Source of the DNA: Candidatus Uhrbacteria bacterium RIFOXYB12_FULL_58_10
GTDB taxonomy: Bacteria; Patescibacteriota; Patescibacteriia; UBA9934; GWF2-40-263
Reading direction: 5' to 3'
Assembly (NCBI GenBank): GCA_943354165.1
Contig: CALRBH010000010.1
Location: 1 to 34,057 of the forward strand
Length of the DNA: 34,057 nucleotides
Shown piece after piece: positions 7,742 through 14,164 of the stretch (positions are counted from its first letter, which is position 1; each line of letters starts with the position of its first letter). The notes below the pieces were generated by a model. That model saw nothing but the letters and a program-made list of their open reading frames with translations. It made no database searches and was not told the DNA's origin. The translations under genes were made by a program, and so were the position numbers.

Positions 7742-7921
7742 TTACTTTGATTGCATTTTCTCGTACTGCTCAACGAGCTCACGCTGTTCACGGTTAGCCG
7801 CTTGGATGGCGTTCCGAAACACTTTCTTTTTTTCTTGTGCGGAAGCGGAAGTGAAAAACTCCGAAAAATCGCTTTTCGGCTTAGAGATTCCTTTAAAAAA
7901 CTGCGTAAGATACGCGATCAT
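7742..7921 (-). CDS. 59-residue protein translationally coupled to the zeta-like kinase
   Basis: A 59-residue protein beginning MIAYLTQFFKGISKPKSDF and ending QRELVEQYEKMQSK, mainly amphipathic helix with many charged residues and a probable C-terminal coiled coil. Its ATG overlaps the TGA of the upstream kinase gene (ATGA, 7918-7921), so translation is almost certainly coupled and the two are one transcription unit closed by the hairpin at 7713-7736. I recognise no domain. A toxin-neutralising or accessory role is inferred from coupling alone; the classical epsilon antitoxin is larger and usually lies upstream of zeta. Confidence rests on the overlap, the terminator and a plausible composition. 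Confidence 0.65.
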   Translation of the reverse strand: MIAYLTQFFKGISKPKSDFSEFFTSASAQEKKKVFRNAIQAANREQRELVEQYEKMQSK

Positions 7922-8622
7922 ATGATGATTTCCTCTAGCTGCTCCTTACTATATTGATTTGGAAGGTAGGAGTCAATCTGCGATATATTCAAATGCATTC
8001 CTTCTAAACCATTCTCAAAATTCTTAATGAGCAGCGAGAGCTCGATGCCTTCGCCAAAAATCCGCTTGGCTTCATTCACGTGCGCTTGCGATTTGAAATA
8101 AGCATCAATAAATACCTCTCTTGAGACCCGACGCCGTTGTATAGCCTCGCGTTTCTTCGTGAAATCCCACGCGGTAACAGGATCTTGGTAGACAAAAACG
8201 ATTTCGACCTTTCTCTCATTATCAAGTGAACGCTGAATATTCTGTATGGCGCCCGCGTAAGCAAATGTGCCATCGAGTATCGTGCTGAGATCGTTATCCA
8301 GCACATGGTCATAAAGAATATTCACTCCCTTCGTTGCCGCCTTCTGAAATACATGTGCATTTGCTCCCGAATATCCATCGCAAAGCGTACGGATTTCATC
8401 AGCATCGATTCGCACTGGTTTATTTTTATATTGCCCAACTAGCCATTTGGAAATTTCCGTCTTCCCAGCACCCGGCGACCCTGCCATGAATACAGATACG
8501 GGACCTTCTTCAGCAGGATGCTCACTAGCAGGCGCAAAACGATCAACCAGTAATTTCTTATGGCTTTTAACCCAAACGACTGCCTGATCAGATAGTAAGA
8601 GCTCCTCGGGGGTCAATTCCAT
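7918..8622 (-). CDS. Zeta-toxin-like P-loop kinase
   Basis: A 234-residue protein of the zeta toxin / UDP-GlcNAc kinase type. The Walker A motif is AGSPGAGKT (residues 47-55). The family landmarks RIDADEIR (D73, D75) and ILDGTF (D117) are in place, and an Arg-rich lid (REAIQRRRVSRE) lies further on. Known family members phosphorylate UDP-N-acetylglucosamine and block wall synthesis; related P-loop kinases act on other substrates, so toxicity here is inferred. The gene ends in an ATGA overlap with a 59-residue partner. A TATGAT box lies 8 nt upstream of the ATG with no Shine-Dalgarno. The cassette sits between repeats A1 and A2. Confidence 0.8.
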   Translation of the reverse strand: MELTPEELLLSDQAVVWVKSHKKLLVDRFAPASEHPAEEGPVSVFMAGSPGAGKTEISKWLVGQYKNKPVRIDADEIRTLCDGYSGANAHVFQKAATKGVNILYDHVLDNDLSTILDGTFAYAGAIQNIQRSLDNERKVEIVFVYQDPVTAWDFTKKREAIQRRRVSREVFIDAYFKSQAHVNEAKRIFGEGIELSLLIKNFENGLEGMHLNISQIDSYLPNQYSKEQLEEIII

Positions 8623-8636
8623 ACCATCCGATCATA
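8623..8636 (-). promoter_or_regulatory. -10 box of a probably leaderless promoter (zeta-like gene)
   Basis: TATGAT (8631-8636, minus strand) is 8 nt from the ATG at 8622. The surrounding TGTATGAT...GGTATG is shared with the small gene starting at 7680. Confidence 0.5.
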
Positions 8637-8657
8637 CACCCTTATGCACAAGACATG

Positions 8658-8770
8658 AGGCGTTAGGCAGACAAGGCCTTAGGCCAGAGAAAGCAGCGCT
8701 GTTACTGCCTTCGGCTAATGCGTTGCTCGTCGAACTTCCTTTGGCCTCCGGCCTAACGCCTAACGCCTCA
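8658..8770 (+). repeat. GGCGTTAGGC family repeat, copy A2
   Basis: Starts AGGCGTTAGGCAGACAAGGC and ends GGCCTAACGCCTAACGCC, so the two ends are inverted repeats around a variable centre. The stop codon of four-helix-bundle gene 1 (TGA, 8768-8770 complement) lies in its last bases. Confidence 0.88.
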
Positions 8771-9127
8771 CGATCCCTGCTTCAAATTTTGCGTAAACCG
8801 ATTCAATATCTTCATGACCTCCGTAAGAAGCCCGTCCACGGTTTCGTAATCCAACTTGGCCGTCCTTGGCATTCGCTTGGAGATAAGGACCTGTGTCTCG
8901 AGTTCGCCTGCAGAACCGAACGCTATGCAGAGAAAACGTGCAAACTCTTTGTCACTCCCCCGCAATTTCCCCTCAGCAATATTCGACGGGATCGAAACGG
9001 CGCAGCGTCGCATCTGGGAAGTCAGCCCATACACCTCTTCCTTGGGAAACTTTTCCGTCAGATGATAGACGGCTACCGCAAGGTCCATGCCCTTTTGCCA
9101 GACGGTAAGATCTTTGTACGTGGGCAT
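8768..9127 (-). CDS. Four-helix-bundle protein (S23 / 23S rRNA intervening-sequence protein family)
   Basis: A 119-residue all-helical protein starting at the ATG at 9125-9127 (MPTYKDLTVWQKGMDLAV). The frame extends 19 codons further upstream, but only into repeat A3, so I reject that start. Family hallmarks are LTVWQKGMDLA near the start, YGLTSQMRRCAVSIPSNIAEG in the middle (shown as separate motifs GLTSQ, RRCAVSI, NIAEG) and the SAGELETQ helix. Relatives include the ORF inside 23S rRNA intervening sequences and the Avd accessory protein of diversity-generating retroelements; they bind nucleic acid or protein partners. No rRNA or reverse transcriptase is nearby. The gene is framed by two direct copies of the palindromic repeat A (A2, A3). 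Confidence 0.9.
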   Translation of the reverse strand: MPTYKDLTVWQKGMDLAVAVYHLTEKFPKEEVYGLTSQMRRCAVSIPSNIAEGKLRGSDKEFARFLCIAFGSAGELETQVLISKRMPRTAKLDYETVDGLLTEVMKILNRFTQNLKQGS

Positions 9128-9132
9128 AGAAT

Positions 9133-9233
9133 AGGCGTTAGGCAGACAAGGCCATAGGCCACAGCTAAAAGTCTCAGACAACACGTTGCTTCCTCCGGCC
9201 TAACGCCTAAAGCCTAACGCCTAACGCCTCACG
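9133..9233 (+). repeat. GGCGTTAGGC family repeat, copy A3
   Basis: Begins AGGCGTTAGGCAGACAAGGC and ends in three CTAACGCC words. The central part (GGCCACAGCTAAAAGTCTC) is shared with copy A5 about 9.2 kb away. It starts 6 bp upstream of the four-helix-bundle gene and ends at the broken methyltransferase gene. Confidence 0.9.
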
Positions 9234-9237
9234 ACGC

Positions 9238-9483
9238 CTACGGCGTAATTGGCACCGCCTGAATCGGCTCCGCGCCGTCTGGAGGGTCAATGTAAATACA
9301 CTTCACCTTACCACCATAGTAGGGCATCAGTGCTTTTAATGCTTCAAGATTATCCCCATGAATAATAAGATTTTGAGAATTGTCGCCCACAGAAGCATTC
9401 TTCACCTTGCGTAGAAGCCGAAAGGGAACCTGCTTATCATGGTTAACGACTGCCTCTTTACCGATCCAATTGAGTGTTGGCAT
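9238..9483 (-). pseudogene. 5' remnant of an adenine-specific DNA methyltransferase (type III Mod-like)
   Basis: The first 68 residues or so match the start of a site-specific DNA-methyltransferase: MPTLNWIGKEAVVNHD, then LIIHGDNLEALKAL and VKCIYIDPP. Intact members continue DPPYNTG; here the sequence breaks inside this catalytic motif (DPP followed by DGAEPIQAVPITP and a stop). The break lies a few bases from repeat A3. An intact enzyme would be several hundred residues, and neither the rest of it nor a partner nuclease is present in the window. The ATG at 9481-9483 is preserved. It is best read as a restriction-modification relic removed by a deletion or rearrangement ending at the repeat. 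Confidence 0.85.
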
Positions 9484-9638
9484 ATTTCCTAGCCTTTATT
9501 CATCTAATCTTCCGTAAATCCTGGAACCAAAAATAGATATAATGTGGCAAAAGAAGTATACGCGTCAGGTAACAATTCAGATATTGGTTCTATCCACAGC
9601 CAAAACATTACTTAAATTGGTTTTTTTGTCTTTGATTC

Positions 9639-10934
9639 TCACTCCAAACCTCCCAAAAACTCCCCCACCCTCTCATCCAACATCAAATGATGCGCCCTAA
9701 CCGGCTTCGCTAAAACAATCCCACCCAACGTCCTACACCGACTCAACGCCACATACACCTGCCCCGCTGCAAACGCCCCGCTCCCCAGGTCGACGACCAC
9801 CTTATCGAACGTCTTGCCTTGCGACTTATGAATCGTGGCCGCCCAGGCCAACTTCAACGGAAGCTGCGTGAACGTTCCGATCTTCTCGCGATCAAGCTTC
9901 CTCGTCTCATTGTCGAGAACCGTCCTATACATCGTCCACTGCGCCGGACCGACCGTGAGCAGTTCCCCTTCGTCGATCTGCACCTGCACACACCCGTTCA
10001 TAAGTTTCGTAACCGTCCCGAGCGTCCCGTTTACCCAGCGGCCTTCTGCATCATTGCGGACGAACATCACGCGTGCACCTGCCTTCAACATCAAATTCTC
10101 ATCCGTCGGCATGTTGCGCAGATCAAACTCCCCTGCTCGCTTTCCACTGAAGGCTTCGGCTCTGCCTGGCAATTCTGCGAGGCGCTTGGTGTTCACGGCA
10201 TCTGCCATCGCATTGATCGTCGTCAGGTGAATCGCGCCTTCGGAGACTAGATTTTCCTGCACCTCCATGGGCCCGACGCGCTTGTTCAGGGTCGCCAATT
10301 GCTCGCCGGTGATAGAGCGGTTACGGACGCCGTTTAGGAGTTCAATGAAACTCTTGTCCTTCTGGCGATAGATCGTATCAAGTTCAACGAAGTCCACGGG
10401 ATGGGCACCCATGAGCGTTCGCATCACGTCCGACGAAAAGAAATACGGCGTTTCGTATCGGTCCAAAAAAGCTTGCCGCTCATCGGTGCGCAAGACTGGA
10501 GGGAGCTGGTACATGTCGCCGATTACGATCACACGCACGCCGCCGAAGGGTTCTTTTACGCGGCGAGAGGCTTGGAGAAAGGCGTCCATGCAGTCCATGA
10601 GGTCGGCGCGGACCATTGAGATTTCGTCGATGACGATGGCGTCGAGCGCTTCGGAAAGTTCTGGGGGCATGGATCTGGCCGAGCGGCGGGCTTCGGCGGG
10701 AGTAATGCTTGGGGAAAACTTAAAGAAGGAGTGAATGGTTTCGCCTTCGATGTTAAGCGCGGCGACTCCCGTCGGCGCAAGGTATGCGCAGTTAAGATCC
10801 GTCGTCTCGCGGAAATGCTTAAGAAGCGTGGACTTTCCCGTCCCCGCTCTTCCCGTCACAAACACAAAACGCGCGTTGCCTTCCATTGCTTGCAGCGCGC
10901 GGAGGAATGCCTGATTCTTCTCAATCTTCTTCAT
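9639..10934 (-). CDS. Pif1-like superfamily 1B helicase
   Basis: A 431-residue ATP-dependent 5'-3' DNA helicase of the Pif1/RecD-like type, likely acting on replication or recombination intermediates. Walker A is VTGRAGTGKST near residue 26-36 and Walker B is VIDEISMV. GDMYQLPPV is motif III. The C-terminal helicase domain has TIHKSQGKTFDKVVVDLG and VALSRCRTLGG. The length is near the minimal bacterial Pif1 form, with no added domains. The ATG at 10932-10934 overlaps the end of the upstream small membrane protein gene by 14 nt, indicating co-transcription and coupling. A 155-bp intergenic region (9484-9638) follows, in which I see only weak AT-rich boxes. Confidence 0.92.
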   Translation of the reverse strand: MKKIEKNQAFLRALQAMEGNARFVFVTGRAGTGKSTLLKHFRETTDLNCAYLAPTGVAALNIEGETIHSFFKFSPSITPAEARRSARSMPPELSEALDAIVIDEISMVRADLMDCMDAFLQASRRVKEPFGGVRVIVIGDMYQLPPVLRTDERQAFLDRYETPYFFSSDVMRTLMGAHPVDFVELDTIYRQKDKSFIELLNGVRNRSITGEQLATLNKRVGPMEVQENLVSEGAIHLTTINAMADAVNTKRLAELPGRAEAFSGKRAGEFDLRNMPTDENLMLKAGARVMFVRNDAEGRWVNGTLGTVTKLMNGCVQVQIDEGELLTVGPAQWTMYRTVLDNETRKLDREKIGTFTQLPLKLAWAATIHKSQGKTFDKVVVDLGSGAFAAGQVYVALSRCRTLGGIVLAKPVRAHHLMLDERVGEFLGGLE

Positions 10935-11211
10935 TCGCTGATGCGTTCTTCCCCCGTTTCAGCACGTAGTCAAAAAACTTCTTCGCCGCCGTCATGATCA
11001 CAGGAACCCCAGAAAGCGATCCTTCAACCCGATGGCGGATGGAACTGATGGATTCCTCAATGGAATGCATGCGTTCCTGCGCGTCCAAAACGAAATCATT
11101 TACGTTCTTCACAAGACTGGCGGCTTGGAACACGAGCCAGAAGAGCGCCGCGGAAATCCAGAGGGCGCAGAATGCGAGGACGATGTAGAGGATTTCAAGC
11201 GGGGAGAACAT
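10921..11211 (-). CDS. Small single-pass membrane protein with coiled-coil tail
   Basis: A 96-residue protein with one N-terminal membrane segment (about residues 5-35, LEILYIVLAFCALWISAALF then WLVFQAA). A charged heptad-like region follows (VNDFVLDAQERMHSIEESIS), ending in an acidic tail. It resembles DUF948-type or generic coiled-coil membrane proteins in layout, but I do not assign a family. It overlaps the Pif1-like gene by 14 nt, so the two are probably one operon. ATG at 11209-11211. Confidence 0.75.
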   Translation of the reverse strand: MFSPLEILYIVLAFCALWISAALFWLVFQAASLVKNVNDFVLDAQERMHSIEESISSIRHRVEGSLSGVPVIMTAAKKFFDYVLKRGKNASANEED

Positions 11212-11226
11212 AGGCGTGGAATCGTA

Positions 11227-11260
11227 GGGTGGGCGGGGTGGGCAAGAGGGGGCAAGGGTG
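11227..11260 (+). repeat. G-rich inverted repeat, left arm (family D)
   Basis: Built from GGGTGGGC, GGGCAAGAG and GGGGGCAAGGGTG words. Its reverse complement recurs at 11644-11680, on the other side of four-helix-bundle gene 2, so the gene lies inside a potential long hairpin. Confidence 0.85.
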
Positions 11261-11272
11261 ATGGAGTTCTCT

Positions 11273-11629
11273 TTATTTAAGAGACTCTATGATTCGTTCC
11301 AGAAAAAAGGCTGCCCGTTTCCGCTTGGCTTCCAGTATACGGCATTTCTCGTTATTGAGGTAGCCAAGTTTACCCGAAAGCTCCAACAGATAGGCACATT
11401 CTGCGATCGAACCTCGACTCATGGTCAAAAATCTCAAGTAGTCCGGTCGTGTTGCTCTGGCTTGGCCTTCGACGATGTTCAAAGCGACCGACGTAGCGGC
11501 ACGCCGAATCTGAGACGTTAGTCCAAATTTTTCTTCAGCTGGAAAATCGACCGTCACTTTATAGACGGAAACCGCAAAGTCATCGGCAGCCTGCCAGGCA
11601 ATTATCTTGTGGTACGGCTGGTCACCCAT
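11273..11629 (-). CDS. Four-helix-bundle protein (S23 family), second copy
   Basis: A 118-residue relative of the protein at 8768-9127. The start is taken at the ATG at 11627-11629 (MGDQPYHKIIAWQAADDF); the longer frame would add residues coded by the G-rich repeat. Diagnostic segments are FGLTSQIRRAATSVALNIVEG (read as GLTSQIRR and NIVEG) and SRGSIAECAYLLEL. The two copies are clearly divergent, so they are independent acquisitions or old paralogues rather than a recent duplication. The gene sits between inverted G-rich arms, between the small membrane protein and pheT. The rRNA-associated and Avd-type relatives suggest RNA or partner binding; the function here is unknown. Confidence 0.88.
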   Translation of the reverse strand: MGDQPYHKIIAWQAADDFAVSVYKVTVDFPAEEKFGLTSQIRRAATSVALNIVEGQARATRPDYLRFLTMSRGSIAECAYLLELSGKLGYLNNEKCRILEAKRKRAAFFLERIIESLK

Positions 11630-11643
11630 AAATAAAACACCTA

Positions 11644-11680
11644 CACCCTTGCCCACCCCTGCCCCCTCTTGCCCCCCCTT
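11644..11680 (-). repeat. G-rich inverted repeat, right arm (family D)
   Basis: On the minus strand it reads GGGCAAGAGGGGGCAGGGG then TGGGCAAGGGTG, matching the left arm at 11227-11260 in the opposite orientation. It ends 3 bp from the pheT stop codon. Confidence 0.85.
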
Positions 11681-11682
11681 CG

Positions 11683-14163
11683 TTAACTTCGCATCATCGC
11701 CTCGAACTGACTCGTAAGCACACCCGTAAGCTTCCCGAGCTCGGCATCCACCGTAGCTGCTTCCAGCGTTTTATCGTCTGCGCGGAAGACAAGGTGCAAA
11801 GCGATAGATTTCTTTCCCTCTTCGACGCCCTTTCCGCGGTACACATCGAAAAGTTCGATTGACTTCAGGAGCGGCGATGACTTTTTCAGTGCCGATTCGA
11901 TCGTGTCGTATTCGGTACGATCGGCGACAACGAGGGCCAAATCACGCTTCACTTCTGGGAAGACGGATGGTGGCGTGTAGGAGATTGGCGATGGGGTGAT
12001 GGCGAGGAGATTTTCCAATTCGATTTCTGCGACGGCAACGCGGCGGTCGATGCCCATGGTCATGGCGGCGTTTGGAGACGCCTCGCACACATAGCCGACG
12101 GTTTTTCCGGCGACGACGACATGCGCGGAGCGGCCGGCGTGGGACCACGACTCACCGTCGTAGGTTTTGAAATCTGCGGCGTAGCCGAGATCACTAAGCA
12201 GGCTCATTACGATCTGACGCATCGAGACGAACGGCTTTTCATCGCCTTGGTTCGAGACGGCGATGGCCAAGCGATATGGCTGCGCGGGCAAGAAGCCCTT
12301 GGCTCCATTCTCTTCTCCCTTTGCCTCTCCATGGAACACGCGAGCGACTTCGAAGATGCGGAGGGACGATTCCTGGTGCTGGTTCTTTGCGACGTTCTCG
12401 AGGAGATTCGGGACGAGGCTGCGGACGAGGTATGGGCGTTCATCGGAAAGCGGGTTCGCGAGCTTGAGGTGATCGGACAGCTTGAAGCCGAGCGTTTCGA
12501 GGGTTTGTGGGCGGGCGTAAGCGTACTGGTACGTTTCCGTGGCGGCGAGCTTTTGGGTGAGGGTTCCGCGCATTTGGCGAGCCATTATGCGCAGCGGATC
12601 TTGAACGGGCGGCTTGCATGGGAAGAGTGGCATCGATGACGGGATCCGCTCGTAGCCGTAGATGCGGGCGACTTCTTCGACGATGTCTTCTGGAATAGCG
12701 ATGTCCTTGGTCGCACGCCAGCTTGGAACTGTGAGCGTCCAGCTCGAACGCTTCGACTTCACGCCGAATCCGAGGCGCGACAAAATGTCGGACACTTCTT
12801 TTGATTTGATGGTGATTCCCAAACGGCTCTCGAGCCAGTCGGAATCGATTTGGAGCTTGAGAGGCTTGGGGAGCTTTTTCGAAACGTCGACGATGGAGGA
12901 AACGACGTTGGCGTTCGGATGAAGGTCCTTCAACAGTTCGACGGCGCGCGCGAGAAGCGTGTCGCAGAGCATTGGATCGAGGGATTTCTCGTAACGCATC
13001 GACGCTTCGGAACGCAAGCCGAGAGCTTGCGATGTCTTTCGAATAACCGACGGATCGAAGTTCGCGGACTCGAGGAGAATCGTCGTCGTCCCATCGGCAA
13101 TGCCTGACTCCTTCCCTCCCATGATCCCCGCAATAACCAAAGCTTTATTCCCTGAGCTTGTCGAAGGGGCGTCTGTGGTAATCAACAGCATCGATGGATC
13201 GAGTTTCCGTTCCACGCCATCGAGTGTGACGAGTGTCTCGCCTTTCTTTGCGAAGCGGACGTTCACTTGAACGTTCTTCTCCTTCGAAAGTTTTGCGGCG
13301 TCGAATGCGTGCAGTGATTGCCCGCCTTCCATCATCACGTAGTTCGTCACGTCGACGACGTTGTTGATAGGACGAATCCCAACGGCTGCCAAACGTCCCT
13401 GCATCCAGGCTGGCGATGGGCCGACTTTCACTCCTTCGACGACCACGGCGGTGTAGCGCGGACAAGCGGCCGCAGACTCAACCTTTACGGCGAGCTTGTA
13501 CCCCTTCCCTGCCCGGCCATTTGCCGGGCCTGACTTAAGTTTCGCTGGCTTCTTCTCGACAAGTTTCAATCGATATAGCGCAGCGAGCTCGCGGGCCATG
13601 CCGAAATGACCGACGAGATCAGGACGGTTCGTCAGCGACTTGTTGTCGACTTCAAAGACGACGTCATCGGCATGCATCGCTTTCGCAAGCGACGTGCCGG
13701 GCTTTGCGGAAATGTCTCCCAGGTCGCGAATATCGTGATCGCCTTCGTTCGAAGCACGATCGAGACCGACTTCTGCGGAGGCGCAGATCATGCCAAAGCT
13801 CGCCTCTCCGCGAATCGTCGTCTCTTGAAGCGTGATGAGATCACCTTCGCCGTGCCAGCGGACTTTCGATCCGGGCAGCGCGACGACGACCAGCATTCCT
13901 TCGGCGACGTTCTTTCCGCCGCAGACGATCTTCACGGCCTTCTTCTCGCCGATGTCTACATTACAAATGCGAAGCTTATCGGCGTTCGGATGCGCAACGA
14001 TGCTCATGATGCGTCCGACTACGATGTGATCCCATGCCTCGGCTTGAGACGCGTACCCTTCCACTTCCACAGTCGACAAACTCAAGCGCTTCGCGAGTTC
14101 CTTGTCAGAGACGTTCGACGGGAGCGTGATGAATTCTTGCAGCCACTTTTTCGAGATCAACAT
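11683..14163 (-). CDS. pheT: Phenylalanine-tRNA ligase beta subunit
   Basis: 826 residues, near the usual length of about 800. The order is the N-terminal tRNA-binding EMAPII-like domain (about 40-150), B3/4 editing domain, B5 domain, the catalytic-like core, and a C-terminal FDX-ACB domain that binds the tRNA anticodon (VFPEVKRDLALVV onward). It forms the alpha2-beta2 enzyme with PheS, whose gene ends 1 nt upstream. Two palindromic DNA insertions add short in-frame peptides: SGPANGRAG near residue 215 and APSTSSG near residue 335. Both fall in likely loops and the rest of the protein looks intact. The stop is 3 bp from the G-rich repeat of the four-helix-bundle element. Confidence 0.97.
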   Translation of the reverse strand: MLISKKWLQEFITLPSNVSDKELAKRLSLSTVEVEGYASQAEAWDHIVVGRIMSIVAHPNADKLRICNVDIGEKKAVKIVCGGKNVAEGMLVVVALPGSKVRWHGEGDLITLQETTIRGEASFGMICASAEVGLDRASNEGDHDIRDLGDISAKPGTSLAKAMHADDVVFEVDNKSLTNRPDLVGHFGMARELAALYRLKLVEKKPAKLKSGPANGRAGKGYKLAVKVESAAACPRYTAVVVEGVKVGPSPAWMQGRLAAVGIRPINNVVDVTNYVMMEGGQSLHAFDAAKLSKEKNVQVNVRFAKKGETLVTLDGVERKLDPSMLLITTDAPSTSSGNKALVIAGIMGGKESGIADGTTTILLESANFDPSVIRKTSQALGLRSEASMRYEKSLDPMLCDTLLARAVELLKDLHPNANVVSSIVDVSKKLPKPLKLQIDSDWLESRLGITIKSKEVSDILSRLGFGVKSKRSSWTLTVPSWRATKDIAIPEDIVEEVARIYGYERIPSSMPLFPCKPPVQDPLRIMARQMRGTLTQKLAATETYQYAYARPQTLETLGFKLSDHLKLANPLSDERPYLVRSLVPNLLENVAKNQHQESSLRIFEVARVFHGEAKGEENGAKGFLPAQPYRLAIAVSNQGDEKPFVSMRQIVMSLLSDLGYAADFKTYDGESWSHAGRSAHVVVAGKTVGYVCEASPNAAMTMGIDRRVAVAEIELENLLAITPSPISYTPPSVFPEVKRDLALVVADRTEYDTIESALKKSSPLLKSIELFDVYRGKGVEEGKKSIALHLVFRADDKTLEAATVDAELGKLTGVLTSQFEAMMRS
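13150..13168 (-). repeat. Imperfect palindrome inserted in frame in pheT
   Basis: CCCTGAGCTTGTCGAAGGG encodes most of APSTSSG on the minus strand. In homologues the flanking LLIT..NKAL segment is continuous (E. coli-type LVIADHNKAL), so the sequence is an extra piece. I recall similar CCTTCGACAAGCTCAGG words from other environmental genomes, but could not verify this. Confidence 0.65.
13511..13529 (-). repeat. Perfect palindrome inserted in frame in pheT
   Basis: GCCCGGC-CATTT-GCCGGGC, a 7-bp perfect stem with a 5-nt loop. It codes for part of SGPANGRAG, in the low-complexity linker before the conserved AVKVES..CPRY segment. Confidence 0.65.
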
Positions 14164-14164
14164 A

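Noticed and set aside
9128-9184. N-terminal extension of four-helix-bundle protein 1
   Set aside because: Those codons are repeat A3; the family start MPTYKDLTVWQK fits the internal ATG.
7458-9233. GGCGTTAGGC words considered as a CRISPR array
   Set aside because: Units are not evenly spaced, there are no unique spacers of constant length, and no cas genes are present; they form inverted arms instead.
9538-9543. TATAAT on the plus strand in the gap 9484-9638
   Set aside because: No plus-strand gene follows and no -35 is placed correctly; it is probably AT-rich background.
8768-11629. Diversity-generating retroelement suggested by Avd-like four-helix-bundle genes
   Set aside because: No reverse transcriptase and no template/variable repeat pair were found in the window.
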